DNA from: Epiperipatus broadwayi
Taxonomy: Eukaryota; Onychophora; Udeonychophora; Euonychophora; Peripatidae
Reading direction: 5' to 3'
Length of the DNA: 64,000 bases
Assembly: GCA_028023455.1 (NCBI GenBank)
Contig: JAQFVV010006649.1
Coordinates: 434,001 to 498,000 of the forward strand
Shown here: positions 12,800 to 25,519 of the stretch, piece by piece
Numbering within the stretch: position 1 is the first letter of the stretch
How the letters are laid out: each line of letters opens with the position of its first letter
Program-made: the position numbers and the translations under genes
Notes under the pieces: model-generated
Told to the model about the DNA's origin: nothing
Seen by the model: the letters and a program-made list of their open reading frames with translations, nothing else
The model's database searches: none

Positions 12800-13150
12800 A
12801 AAGTAGATAAAAAGAACATCCAACCTTTGAGACTTTGCATGAAAATTATTTGGATGAGCTTGTTCAAACAGATTGCAGATTATAAAAATACAACAAGGAT
12901 AGCTTCAAAGTAGGCAAAAAGAACATTCAAATTTTGAGATTTTTGCATGAAAATTATTTGGACAAGCTTGTTCAAACAGATTGCAGATGATTATAAAAAT
13001 ACAACAAGGATGGTTTCAAAGTAGGCAAAAAGAACATTCAAACTTGAGACCTTCGCATGAAAATTATTTGGAGAAGCTTGTTCAAACAGATTGCAGATTA
13101 TAAAAATACAACGACGATGGTTTCAAAGTAGGCAAAAAGAACATGCAAAT
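12800..13150 (+). repeat. 107-111-bp minisatellite, about three copies
   Basis: The anchor AAAGTAGGCAAAAAGAACAT occurs at 12800 (slightly diverged), 12907, 13018 and 13125. Each unit also contains GCATGAAAATTATTTGGA and AGCTTGTTCAAACAGATTGC. The units are highly similar. No coding meaning was found. Confidence 0.9.
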
Positions 13151-13454
13151 TTGAGACATCAAAAACAGTTGTAACGGCAGAATATTTTTTAAAAGTACAC
13201 ACCCACACATTAAAAACATCACTCAAAATATATAAATTTTAAAAAACTACACACATACATCAAAAACAGTTGTAACGGCGTTAAATAACTAAATTTTATA
13301 TTAAACTCCATTCCGAATCAACCATAGCATATTCATATATTTTCAAACAGATAAAATAGGTATAATCTCAAGTGAGTTCCATTTAGTTTAGATGAATTTA
13401 AAGTTATATAAGATTGAGCAAGACTTGCAAGATTAGATTTAACATAAAAAATAT

Positions 13455-14235
13455 AATACATTAAAGATCAGCCTTTTCAAGCTATTGTGGCATGCGCTTT
13501 TTACGAGTGTTAATAATAAATGAATACTTTCATTCCCAACACAAGATATAGTATTTATGAAAGAATAAAATGAATCCACTTATTCTTTCCAATCCAAATA
13601 CTTATATATGGGCAAATCTTAAGTACTGTAAATGAAAGCGTGAGGATAGGCCACTCACTTTAAATTATTGTTTACGATGTCTGAATGAATGACCTCGACA
13701 AAATTATCTAGAATTTACTAAACGTCACTCTCAAATGAAACTTAAACATATGTAAATAAGCATTTATTTTTATAGAGCTGTATTTTTTACTGTTAACGAT
13801 GTCTGAATGAATGACGTCGACGAAATTATCTAGAATTTACTAAACATCACTCTCAAATGAAACTTAAACATATATAAATAAGCATTTATTTTTATAGCGC
13901 TGTGTATAAAAATACAGCTCTATAAAAATAAATGCTTATTTACATGTGTTTAAGTTTCATTTGAGAGTGACGTTTAGTAAATTCTAGATAATTTCGTCGA
14001 TGTCATTCATTCAGACATCGGAAACAGTAAGTTAAAGTGAGTGGTCTATCCACACGCTTTCATTTCCAGTACTTAAGATTTGCCCATATATAAGCATTTG
14101 GGTTGGAAAGAATAAGTGGATTCATTTTATTCTTTCATAAATACTATATCTTGTGTTGGGAATGAAAGTATTCATTTATTATTAACACTTGTAAAAAGCG
14201 CATGCACAATAGCTTGAAAAGGCTGATCTTTAATG
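13455..14235. mobile_element. Large foldback element, family copy 2
   Basis: The left arm (13455-13790) is returned inverted in 13905-14235 with landmarks such as GATCAGCCTTTTCAAGC, ACACAAGATATAGTATTTAT and GATGTCTGAATGAATGA. The left arm also carries a direct duplication of about 122 bp (13676 and 13798 onward). The ends match the small element at 248-547, so both belong to one family. It could fold into a hairpin of several hundred base pairs. No coding capacity. Confidence 0.85.
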
Positions 14236-14244
14236 TATTACAAT

Positions 14245-15340
14245 TTATAAAAACACAGTGCTATGAAAATAAATGCTTATTTACATAAAAATTATACTAA
14301 ATAAGTGCTGTACCCCTAGAGCAATACTAAAATAGTTACAGTTGTCACCCTTACAGAGGAAATACATTGGAATAGTAAATACGAATACAATACACAACAA
14401 GACAGAGTGGTGACATAGAGGTATGCAAGGAAGAAACGCACTTAAAGAACATCTGCTAATAGCTTTTCTTGAAACAAGCTGCAGGCAAAACCTGATGTAT
14501 ATAAGGAGAGAGAATGGCTTTGTTATGGTTGATTACATTATTTTTGTAACAATTATTAATATATGAAATATTGAAGAACTGTTGGTGAAAGAACTTTCGT
14601 TATATCTACACTTAAATTAAAAATAGCAATATGTACTGTACCTGAAAAGATGTGCGAGTAAGTTGGTGTTGGCTTCGAGTCATAGCATCAGGGAACCGAG
14701 CATCCGAACCGTTCCTAAGCATAATGTAAAGGAGAGAAGATGCCCTCATCACTCACCACCCATTCCTTACCATAAATTTGCTCATCCACTTCAAAGAAGC
14801 CCTCAAGAATGCTGATAAACATTTAATATTATTATTTCATATAACTAACTTAAAAATGTAAGAAATTTCATTGCTGGTCTTAACCTAGATAATTTATATA
14901 ATCTTTATATGTATTTTATTTATTTCGTTGAATCATTAATCTTGTTACTGGTTTAGTTATCACCTCTTAAAATAAGTTATCACATTTTAATAGAAAACAT
15001 TTTTTTTATATACATATAATTGTATTTACCTTGAATGATGGAGGGAACCAATAGTTAAATTATAAATCTTGTTTATGCTTCTTCCTGACTCTTTTAAAAC
15101 CCCCACTGGACTGGTGGAGTCACAAAGACACCAAGTTATTATTATTATTTAGGATCTTAAATAAACCAAATAAAGTAAATCCGTTAATTAACATATAGAG
15201 TTGTCGGAGTAGACCCCTATCATAACAAAGACTAGTTATGCTATATTATGTTAAATTATGTAATAGGATGATGAACAAATAATTCCAGTTATATAAATTA
15301 AGCTTTTAATTACATGAAAGTGCTGAAACAACTATAAATA
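14245..15340. other. Unassigned spacer within the inverted repeat
   Basis: This spacer has patches of higher GC at 14640-14780 and 15090-15135. I found no ORF of interest, tRNA or clear repeat family in it. It may belong to the large foldback composite or be captured sequence. Confidence 0.4.
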
Positions 15341-15344
15341 ACCC

Positions 15345-16163
15345 AGTGTTACGAATCCAATTTAAAAATTAGTCCGGGGGTGTGTGTGTGTTTTATGTCA
15401 CATTTTATTTTGCCAAGCGATTCTATTTTTTAATGTGAGACGTCTATTACATCACCTTTTATTTTGCAACTTTTAATATTGAAACGGTATTCTTTACCTA
15501 TCATAACGTTTCACCTACTATGTTCCATAGTAGTATATTTTTCTTGGTTTAAACCTCTCCAAGTTAGCATATATTAATTAAAAGCAACTTAATAAAATGA
15601 TAATAATACGTATATGCGTACTTAAAATAATACTAGCTGATATATATATAGTTAAAGCATACATAAATAATTACCAATTTAAAGTTATAAATTTAAATAA
15701 TAGACAAACATTACCTGGTGTGTGGGTTTTCACATATACATATATGCGAAGGGAGTGGCAAGGTTATACATTTTTAAGCTTTGCTATTTTTTTAAATTAT
15801 TTAATTTTAAGTTATAAATTTCCTTATCCAAAATTTGCTTTTCTTTGCATAAGAGTGACAATTTTGAGATAACCGATTCACATATATAGAGAAATGTTTT
15901 TTCCAAGCTAAAATTTGTTTTTGTAGTTTATTTCTTGGAAATTATGCAACCACATCTTGGAAAAATAAGAATAAACTTGGAAATAATTTTAAAATGTATA
16001 TTTGGAACAAAGAGAAAGTCAGCTCATATTTTAATGTTAAATTTTTCCTCTTTACTCAACATTGTCTTTCAAAACTGTTTTAATACATTGTAATAAAAGT
16101 TAAGCAGGTGTATCAAAATATGCTACATGTCTATCTTTTGTAAGTATTTTTTCAATAATTGTT
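15345..16163. repeat. Right arm of the 3.9-kb inverted repeat
   Basis: Inverted counterpart of 12296-12705, starting with the TTAGTCCGGGGGTGTGTGTG segment near 15371 and ending at TTTTTTCAATAATTGT just before the LTR-like repeat. It holds about 400 extra bases (15575-15990) absent from the left arm. The ORF at 15597-15872 lies in that insertion and resembles nothing I know. Confidence 0.8.
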
Positions 16164-16436
16164 AAAATCTTTGTTTCTCTGATCTCTAGATTATTAAGCA
16201 TCATTCATACTTCACTCACCAGAATAGCTATTATACATGTATACAGATTTTTAATATATTATTAGCAATAGCCATTAAGGATCTATATAGAGGTCATATT
16301 GCCACCCTATTTAAATCCATCCTTGAGCAGAGTTAAAGGCAAATGTCTACACTGAGTTAGAACCCTGGGTAGTAATAGGACCTGTAAGTAGAGAAGGCTC
16401 TGGGTGTACCATCCTAAAGGGTTTTACAGTCCGTTA
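16161..16436 (+). repeat. Left LTR-like direct repeat of a gypsy-type element
   Basis: A block of about 276 bp, from GTTAAAATCTTTGTTTCTCT to the GGGTTTTACAGTCCGTTA region, repeated with few changes at 23004-23282. It is followed immediately by a primer-binding-site-like sequence (TTTTGGCGTGCCAACATGGG near 16440). The two copies flank gag- and integrase-like remains, so they are read as LTRs. A matching short target duplication was not found. Confidence 0.7.
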
Positions 16437-16438
16437 CA

Positions 16439-16475
16439 TATTTTGGCGTGCCAACATGGGGCTTGAAATTCACCA
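16439..16475 (+). other. Primer-binding-site-like region
   Basis: TATTTTGGCGTGCCAACATG follows the left LTR-like repeat. A TGGCG-type primer-binding site just inside the LTR is usual for Ty3/gypsy elements. Diverged versions of the same TTACAT-TTTTGGCA phrase recur at 17335, 17532 and 17605, so the leader has been duplicated or internally repeated. Confidence 0.5.
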
Positions 16476-18259
16476 CATACCTGAGAGATGTGTAGTATAT
16501 ATATTAATGTGAGATGTATAGTTTAAAAAAAAAGAGAAGCATTTTTGTGTGTTTAATTTTTATATATATATAAATATTTTGGCCTTATGTTTAGATGGTG
16601 ATGGTTACTGTTATTGCATTTTTTTTATGATGAGAGATAAATATAGTCACGAAACAGCTTAATTTCACTTTAAAAATTATATTGGTGGTGTTAAATAATA
16701 GAGTAATAATTTTGTCCATATTTGGAAAATTTGTATTGTAAAAATATAATTTTTAAGGTTGGATTGGATATTTGATTGTTGGAGTTTGGTTAGTTCTGTT
16801 GCAAGTATTGATGTTGGATGGGGAATTTTTGTCATTGTCTTGATGATGTGATGTATTCATGTCACTTGTGACTGATTGATCTCATTCACTGCTCCAACCC
16901 AAATTGTGATGTTAGTTACTCTTTATCATGAAGCAGTTAACAGTAGTCCTGCCATGATTTTACCTTTAAGACTCCAGAGAGAGTAAGGTATAGTTCTTTT
17001 GATATATGTATAATATGTCTCTAAGACTCCCAAAGATGAGCAAGGCAATATTTTATAATAATAGCCCCTAAGACTTGGATGTAAGCAGGGCAGTGCAATA
17101 GTGTTTGCAGAAAACTATTATGGGTTGTAGTAGCTTAAAGAGACTGAAATGTGATGATCACCTGAGTATTCATGGAGCATTGTATACTTTAAGAGCAGTG
17201 ATGGAATTTTTCTATCTATCTCAAAATTGTGAAATGCTAATCATTCTTTTGGCTGTCAGATCTTTGGAGGTATGGATGAGTATATAATCTAAATATATAA
17301 TTCATTCTTAAAGGACTGTTGATAGTATTTTACGGTCCATTACATATTTTGGCACACGTTTTGGGCCTGAAAATTTAAGTTCACCACAGATACAAACTTC
17401 ATACTGTTACATTTTTGACAGCATCAACAGTGAAGTCTGAATAATAGGTACACCAGCATATATAGACTTAATCAAAGTTGATTATCACGTCGCATTCATA
17501 ATAGCCAATTATTAAATTCATTCTAGTTTATTGTCTGTTACATTTTTGGCATGCAATGTGGTAAGCTTGAATACTTAGATTCACTGCATGTGAAAAGTTT
17601 TGTCTGTTACATATTGATACACAATATGTTGAGCTTTAAAGAGTTAAGTCTATCATATTTTACTGTATATTTTTAGTGTGACATAAATTAAATTTATGAG
17701 AAATTGTCCATAATTTCAGTATAACCTGATACATCATATTTTAGTTAATCACTTAATAGACTATATATTATATAACTCTATGGATTAAATGGTGTGGCAA
17801 CTTAATGGTATAATTAATTTAGTCAATCAACAATAAGTTCAAATAACTCTGAGTGAAGGTATGAATTGATAAATAGAGACCAAAACTAAATAGATGATCA
17901 AGAATCTAATAAGAGTAGGCAAGTGAGGCAGATAAAGGGCAAAATATATAAAACTGGCATTAATACCAATTATATGTAAAATACTTAAGGTAACCAAAGT
18001 CACATGAGATGACACAAGTTGGTAGGAGATCCTATGACATATTATAGAATATTATATAAAAGAAATAATTTTGCCATTGAGTAGATATTTTAAAGAAAAG
18101 TTTTAGTTTATTTTGTATGTTTCTCAGAAGTGGTAGGTATTTATCAGATATGAATAAAGAGTTAAATGTAAAGCCACAGGATGTTAGTGGCAATGAAGCT
18201 GAGCATGATCCTAATATGGAATAAGTAGGGTCAGTAGACCTAAATGTGTCCGGGGTTCA

Positions 18260-19325
18260 ATGGTTGGAGCTGAGCATTCTGTCTCAATGCAAGAAGAAAA
18301 ACAAATCATATCTCAAATTCAAGGAGACTCAAATGAACAGTCTGCTCAATCACATGGAATTGGGCTAACACAGGTTACAGAAGATAGTGGAGCCATGATG
18401 CAGATGTTCTAAACATTATTGGGTCAGTTGAAGGACATGAATGGTCGGATGGATGCCATGCAAGGATACAAGTGGTCGGATGGATGCCATGCAAGCTGAT
18501 ATGAGTGGTCGAATGGATAATATGGCAACCAAGGCTGATATAAGCAACATGAGTTGTCAGTTAGATAGCATGAGTGGTCAGATGAATGACATGAATGGTA
18601 GGATGGATGCCATGAGTGGTCGGATGGATAGCATGAGTGGTCAGATAGATATAGTCAAGGTTGACATGAATGGTTGGATGGATGCCATGAGTGGTCAGAT
18701 GAATGGTCGGATGGATAGCATGAGTGGTCAGATAGATACAGTCAAGGCTGATATGAATGGTCAGATGGATGCCATGAGTGGTCAGATGAATATAATCAAG
18801 GCTGAAATAAGCAACATGGTAACTAAGGCTGATATTGACAAATTGGATGAGGAGGTTAAGAAAAGAATTGGTGGCATTGAAATGAAATTTTCTACAGCCA
18901 TGGAGCAGTTATCTTCAGAGATGAATGAAGTGCATAACAGTAGTACGGAATTAAAGCGAAATGTAGAAGAGATTAGAATAAATGTAGATGTAGTGTCAAG
19001 AGCAATTTACTGGGTTTAAGGAAAGTATTATCACTCAAATTGAGAATAAAGTTAAGGAGGTTCACCAAGCCCAGGGATACAATAAGATAGAGGATATGAA
19101 GGTTACTATGGCAACCAAAACTGATATTGATGATTTGGAGATAAAAATAAATAGTAATTTGGAAGCAAAGATAATGTGTATAAAGGAAAATATAGATAGG
19201 ATAGAATCTAAAACTTATGATATTAATAATAGGATAGAGAGTATGAGCTGTGGTATTAATGATATAAAAAACCACCTAGTTTCATTTTTGAATCCAATTG
19301 AAGTACTAAGTATTCTTCTACTGTG
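18260..19325 (+). pseudogene. Gypsy-type Gag remnant with heptad repeats
   Basis: Open frames run from MVGAEHSVSMQEEKQ at 18260 through an in-frame stop near 18409 and a frameshift around 18460-18480, into a 192-codon frame (18441-19019) and another piece (19096-19325). The central part repeats 7-residue units of the type GRMDAMS and GQMDSMS about a dozen times, mixed with VKADMN and TKADI units. This spacing predicts a long coiled coil. Coiled-coil N-terminal Gag regions occur in Ty3/gypsy elements; placement between LTR-like repeats supports that. No zinc knuckle, protease or capsid major-homology motif was seen. Confidence 0.6.
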
Positions 19326-20039
19326 AAAACTTCTCTTGAATTTGAATCTTCTGCTACTTGGACTCAGCAAATATCTGAAGATATAATAGAAAATCATTCC
19401 ACCAATTTTAAGTTGGGAGGAGCGATCCCAAAAACATTTTGGAATGATGCTGATTCAATCCTTCCCATGAAGGGTATGAGAACGAATACATTAGACGATC
19501 GAGCAAAACAAGTTAATGTGAGCATCCAATGTTCAGAACATAACGTTTGTTCCAAATACAAGGTCCATGAACATAGTAGCAAAATCCAAGAAAGGCTATT
19601 ATATGCTCAAAGGCTCTTCACAAAAGAAAATTGTCCCATTAGTGAAGCCAACTTTGAAAGGACAAATGAAGTCGATACACTTGTTCATCTTGAATGTGTA
19701 TTATGGCACAACAAGTCTCTTCATAATCAGGAAGATGACCAAGTCATAGACAGTTGCCAGATGATACGGGAGTCAACTATATTTCCTACAAAGAAACAGA
19801 AAGGTCCCAGGTTCAATAAGCTTTGCAACACTTATGAAGGTCCCTTCACATTTATTGAATATGTGAATGAAAGTCCTTAAAAAGAGAAAGACACAAATTA
19901 AGGGACAGACTTCATGATTGCGACATGGAACATAAAAATAAACTTTCTTAATGATTGAACCCTGTAAATAATGTTAAGTGAGTATATATGTATATAAAAG
20001 AAAAAAAAATGTTAAGTTTACTTTTGACTATTAAATCTT
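19326..20039 (+). pseudogene. Decayed pol remnant, unclear
   Basis: A frame of 185 codons (19323-19880) has no clear domain in its first 140 residues. Its end, KGPRFNKLCNTYEGPF, resembles the chromatin-facing C-terminal part of gypsy integrases. Reverse transcriptase, RNase H and the integrase catalytic core are all missing, so most of pol has been deleted between here and the Gag remnant. Confidence 0.4.
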
Positions 20040-20495
20040 ATAAAAATGTAGATGATAGGGAATGGGAGAAGCAGACAGAATGGGTAGTGAATTACATAAA
20101 TTGGGGTGCAAATGAATCTACTGGATTCGCACCCATCCAACTACATTTTAACCAACCTATTCCTTCATTATTTGTAAAATACCAACCTCCAATTGAATGT
20201 CATCACTATGACATAGAAACTAAAATTCAAATGGCTCGCGAACAGTTAATTAATAAATCTAATTTTAGAAATAAGAAGGGGAAGAAAAGTAGACATCACT
20301 TTAAGATTGGAGACAATGGATAATGTTTATCATAAATTTTGTCAACAATATGCTGGACCATATGCTATTGTGAAACAAGCTGGCCCAAATGCATTTTGGT
20401 TAAATATTGATGGAGAGATAAAAGGAAGTTATAATGCTCGGATATTAAAGCCATACAGTGGTTGTCAAGAAGAACTGCCAAGTACAGAAGCTTAG
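20040..20495 (+). pseudogene. Gypsy-type integrase C-terminal remnant
   Basis: Two overlapping frames (19988-20323 and 20307-20495) joined by a frameshift give an integrase tail. The first contains NESTGFAPIQLHF, the typical S/TGFxPxELxFG-like region at the end of the catalytic domain. The second contains FCQQYAGPYAIVKQAGPNAF and YNARILKPY, the GPY/F module and the end of a gypsy integrase. The DDE residues lie upstream and are not present. It is a fragment of a dead LTR retrotransposon lying between the LTR-like repeats. Confidence 0.8.
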
Positions 20496-23003
20496 TTATT
20501 CATAAACAGATGATCATGATTAAAGTAGGTGAAAGAAGAGTTTATAAAAAAATGTAAATGGGTATATGCAAGTATATTGTAATGAGGAAGACAGCATTGT
20601 TCGTGAGTAAATAGCTAGAGTAGGTAGATGTGATGAGGATGCACTCAAATTAATGTGAAACATTTTATTGAGGTATCTTAGAATCGGCTGAGATGTGGGA
20701 ATTGACTCATACAATGTGGGTATCCCATATTTTGTTCAGCTCTTATAAAAATCCAATAAGACTCCTAGGGAGCAGGATATAGGCTGACGAACCCAAATAT
20801 GTGCCTTCTGGAACAGAGACACTTAACCAGTCGAATTCAGAATACTCAGTCGTCATATAGTTAGTAATTCTGGTAAAGATGGTAGGAACAATGTTAATTA
20901 TGACAGTAATTCAATGTTAAGATGAAAGAGATAAGGATAGGAATCAAACAAAAATGAGTAATATAAAAAAGCAAATGTATATTATTGATGAGTAAATTAA
21001 AATAAGTACGACAGCATTAGAACTCTCCCTATTTAAAAGAATAAAATTATCCGGCATGATAACCATCCAAACCTTTATGTGCTAAAATTTTGACAATGGT
21101 CTAAATTTTAAGCTTCTAAGGGTGGGAGAAATGTAAGGTGATGCCCAATCCTTATAAAAAAATAATAATAAGTAACTGATGTTTTGGGGTAACGTGTATA
21201 AAGATTAAATAGGCAGCCAACTTTTAAAACAATTTTTTTTTAGATATTTGGAGACATACACATATATATACAAACATAACCATGCCTTCATGAAGGAATT
21301 AACAAATTTATTTTTTATTAAATGTAAAATAAAATATCTACATACACACATTTATACATGAATGTGTAAGATTTTAAATCATGACGTGACAAAAATAATA
21401 AAGAAAATATTTGACATTAAAGTTTATTAACCACGTTTCTTTTGTTTAAAAGAGAAAAAAAAAGAGTAAACCTTTGTTGATTTTGGAACGTGGAAAAAAA
21501 ACTAAGCAACAGGAATTTTTAGTTGTTGTTGGTTTTTTTTTTTTTTGCTCAAATGGAGGCATGAAAGTAAAGTTGTAGAATAAGAATATTTTAATTGTTA
21601 TTATATTAGTTATTATGATTTTTTTTCGTTATTAAAAATAAACCGTTTAATATTTGGAATTTTATTATTTATTAGTGTGAAATATTTTTTAAAAAAAGGG
21701 AAAAAAAGACATTGTTTAATTGATGAACTTTCGTTCATTCAAATAAATGCTAAGAGCTTCATAGTTATTTATCGTTGTCAAAAATATAATTACTATAAAA
21801 TGTTTCTTTTAAAAGATAAACTCAACTAGTGATGAAATAGAACTTTATTAACACTAATTTTAATTACTTTTAAAATAAAATCTTTATCATGCATCTCATA
21901 TATATATATAAATAAAAACTGCATAGAAATAGCATTCGTTTTATATTATAACGCAAGCCTTGGAAAAAGATTTATATTTAACAATTTATACGTGTGTAAA
22001 TACTATCTAACAATGCAATTTTGCTAATTAAGAGTCAGGGGATCTTTCTATCTCCTTGGTGTCGTTGGAATGTGATGGAGGATAATATTCATTGGTATAT
22101 TTAATGTTTAAATCAGCGTGGAATGATCTGGAGATGAAATTGGAAAGGCGATGGCTATAAAATCAAACGCTCAGGAATTCGATTTCGTCATGGGAATTGT
22201 TAATGCTTGGAATATTTAACATGATTTAATATATGTGAATAAAAGAAAGACATTATCTGCTAAGAATACAGAAGCTGCTCTTGAAAATTTAACTTGTTAT
22301 TATTTCAAGGAATTCTGAAATTTCATTTAATTTTATGCTTTAATTATATATATTTTTTAAATGTATACTGAGAGTTGGGTTATAAATTTTTCTCACCCTT
22401 TTATTCATTTGTAGCAAACATTTTTTTTTTTAAAAGAACCCATTTGTTTAGATTTTTATAGGGAGAGAAAAATACAAATACACAACTCAAGGTATACATA
22501 AATATATTATATATGTTTGTAAATAAAATATTAGCATAATTGAATGCTTAAATTAAACTGGACAATGACTTAAAGACAAAAGGTAAGATTTTAAATATTT
22601 ACATTTATTAGACAATTAATATATTAAAATCAAACTAATTAATAAGTAAATATATATAACATTTTCTTGTTTAAATGATTAACAGCCTTATGAATGAACT
22701 ATATCCACAATACACAAATTAGCAATTCATGGACATAACCTTGAGATAGATTTAAAGAAGATAAAATGATAATGGTACATCTAGTAATATAATTTCATAT
22801 TTAAAATAATTGATATTTTATTGTACATTATGCACTATAATTTTATAATTTTTATTTCAATTGATATTTTAATATTTAAATCATAGCTAGTCTTATTGTA
22901 GTAAAGATAAATCAATATTTTATTATATCCATGTATATTTTTATTAATTCATAAATATTATAAATTTAACCCCGATTTCATAAATAAATATTTGTTGTTT
23001 GAA
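20496..23003. other. AT-rich DNA upstream of the right LTR-like repeat
   Basis: No purine-rich tract stands directly before the right repeat, so the 3' part of the LTR element is deleted or replaced. A patch of higher GC lies at 22020-22200. No gene or clear repeat was identified. Confidence 0.4.
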
Positions 23004-23282
23004 GTTAAAATCTTTGTTTCTCTGGTCTCTAGATTATTAAGCATCATTCATACTTCACTCACCAGAATAGCTATTATACATGTATACAGATTTTTAATAT
23101 ATTATTAGCAATAGCCATTAAGGATCTATATAGAGGTCATATTATTGCCATCCTATTTAAATCCATCCTTGAGCAGAGTTAAAGGCAAATGTCTACACTG
23201 AGTTAGAACCCCGAGTAGTAATAGGACCTGTAAATAGAGAAGGCTCTGGGTGTACCATCCTAAAGGGTTTTACGGTCCATTA
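23004..23282 (+). repeat. Right LTR-like direct repeat
   Basis: Copy of 16161-16436 with a 3-base insertion (ATTATTGCCATCC for ATTGCCACCC) and scattered substitutions. It ends at GGGTTTTACGGTCCATTA. The few differences between the copies suggest a relatively recent insertion, in contrast to the heavy damage inside. Confidence 0.7.
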
Positions 23283-23765
23283 TAGGACATTATATTTTTT
23301 TCATTTATAACTGATCAAAATTGTAGATACAAATGTAATTTTTTATGAATAACTATATTAAACTGTGGATATGGATCTAATACTTTACGAATAATTATGC
23401 ATCCTATGATTGCTTTTCTCTCTAGATTTATATCCATGCATACAGATCAAAACCTATATTTTGACAATATATTAGTACTGTATATATTTATGTATGTGTT
23501 TTGTATTTCTTTGCACTTAAGAAATCTGCTCTGACAGAGAAACCATTGATTGTATTATAGAATTAATAGTTTTTAAGTTTTGGCTACTCTTGTTTAATTT
23601 TAAATTTGAAGCAATTGAGTTGTTTTTTTAACTAGTTCAACTTTAATCTTTTCATATTTATATATACACAGGTCAAGAGTTGTATATGGAAGTGTATTTA
23701 AGCTGATGATAATATACGCAAAAATATAGTTGTTGGAATTGAAGAGGTTGGTATTAATTGAATAG

Positions 23766-24046
23766 AACCACTAAACATCACCTTATCACTATGCCTTATG
23801 CTTGCTCATAACTGTTATTAAAAGGCAAAACTCTCCATACAATAGTGCCACTCAGTGCAAGCTAGAGTAATCAATGCATGCCAAAAGGCTTATACATAAC
23901 TCATTGATGAAAGCCACAAGGTAGAAACTAGTCTGGGGATATTGGAGTATTAGGCAGTAGATAGGGATTTTATGCACAAGCCTTCTGGCATCCATTGATT
24001 ATTCTTGCTTGCACTGAGTGGCACTACTGTATGGAGAATTTTGCCT
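23766..24046. mobile_element. Palindromic element (family P), copy 1, 15-bp TSD
   Basis: A 281-bp insertion between two identical 15-bp copies of GTATTAATTGAATAG (23751-23765 and 24047-24061). It begins with a short unique head, AACCACTAAACATCAC, then folds back on itself: AAGGCAAAACTCTCCATACA is matched by TGTATGGAGAATTTTGCC at the other end, and ATCAATG-ATGCCA by TGGCATCCATTGAT. The loop is near AGCCACAAGGTAGAAACTAG. Non-coding. Confidence 0.85.
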
Positions 24047-24644
24047 GTATTAATTGAATAGAGCTAAAATGCTTTATAGCAGAGTATGTTATGAACAACA
24101 TGAATAATAAATTACATTAATGTTAGATATTGTCTCTTGAGTCCCACAATATTTGCAATAATTCTAAGATAGAATAAGTCAAATCATTGACTGCTCTTAC
24201 CATTCCTAGTTATAGTGTAGTTAAACTTTTTTGAAAGACATGTCTATATTGCTTAAAATAAAGATATGATATTTGTAATCTGATTATCACATAACAATTT
24301 CTTGTGGATCAATGTTAACCAATTTTCATGTTATTTATGGATCCATCTTTATTTATGATACTCCAAACTTATACTATTCGATAACTTTCAACCAATTATT
24401 AGTCATTGGAATATGATTCTAGGAGTGAAGTCTATCTATATGTTTATTTTTAGAGTATGTTTAAATAAAACTTGAAGCAGTTATAAAATTAATAACAATG
24501 TTATTTATTTTAACATAACAGTTAACAAATGACTAATGAATTATATTATACTATTTGCAAATGGTCTTAATCTATTATCACTTTACATTTGTTGTGTTGG
24601 TCCATTTATTGAATAATCTAACTTGTTAAATCTATTACAATATA

Positions 24645-25514
24645 CACCTGGGTCTCGTTTTACGCGATAGATAGGTTCCTCAGAAAACACGCGCAAACGA
24701 GATCACGCAAAAATAGACGTAACTTACATTGAAAAAGGGGGGGTGCAGTCTGTGATTTTTCAAAATTCGCATAAAAGCAAAGCACCAACGTAAAATTACT
24801 TTAAAATTCGCGCAAAAAAAAAAAAATGAAATAAAATATGACCAATAATAAAAAATTTCAAATTTGAAAAAAATTGATACAAGACAAACTTTTTTTAACT
24901 ATAATATTTAATTTTATTCAAAATAATATATTTTTATGCATAATTTACAGTACAGTAATTTACATTTTTTTATACACATTTTAATTATGATTTTCTGGTG
25001 ACAACGTAATTAGTAATTAATCTTTGAGATGATGATTTTATTAATTGTTTACGAAGCTCGCGATATCCAGACATACAACCATTTAGCTCTCGTTGGAATT
25101 TAAGAGCACATTAATGATTAGTGTCATTAATAAGAAAATAATAATTGATTACGTTCTTTTTTAAAAAGCAAAAACAGAATGTGATTTAAAATGCAAAATT
25201 AACACGCACAATGTTTGAACAAATTTACATTATAATCTTGTAAAATTTAATATGTATATACATAAAATGTGGAAATCATGATTTTAATTCCATTATTGCA
25301 TAAAATCTTACTATTATAAAGCACTGAAAATATTGAAATTACTAAGATGAAAGTCGAATTCCAATAATGTGCTATTACTTTCAATATAACGTAAGTGCAC
25401 GAAATTTATTATTTAAAGTAATAGCGCATTATCGGAAATCGACTTTTGGTGAAACATGAATCGCGTAACTTCAAAATCGTGTTAAATAAGTCCGCGTAAA
25501 AACAGATCCAGGTG
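24645..25514. mobile_element. Tigger-like (Tc1/mariner) MITE with TA flanks
   Basis: The left end CACCTGGGTCTCGTTTTACG is matched by the inverted right end CACCTGGATCTGTTTTTACG. TA flanks both sides (24643-24644 and 25515-25516). Repeated ACGCG/CGCG words near both ends are typical of pogo/Tigger termini. The 870-bp interior has no transposase, but contains a smaller inverted repeat around AGTCGAATTCCAATAATG-GC (25350-25450). Confidence 0.75.
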
Positions 25515-25519
25515 TACTT

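Noticed and set aside
12500-12867. Two F-rich minus-strand ORFs
   Set aside because: They are read from poly-A tracts within an inverted repeat, without domain or codon bias.
16161-23282. A complete LTR retrotransposon
   Set aside because: Protease, reverse transcriptase, RNase H and integrase core are missing and no target duplication or polypurine tract was found, so only a broken element is claimed.
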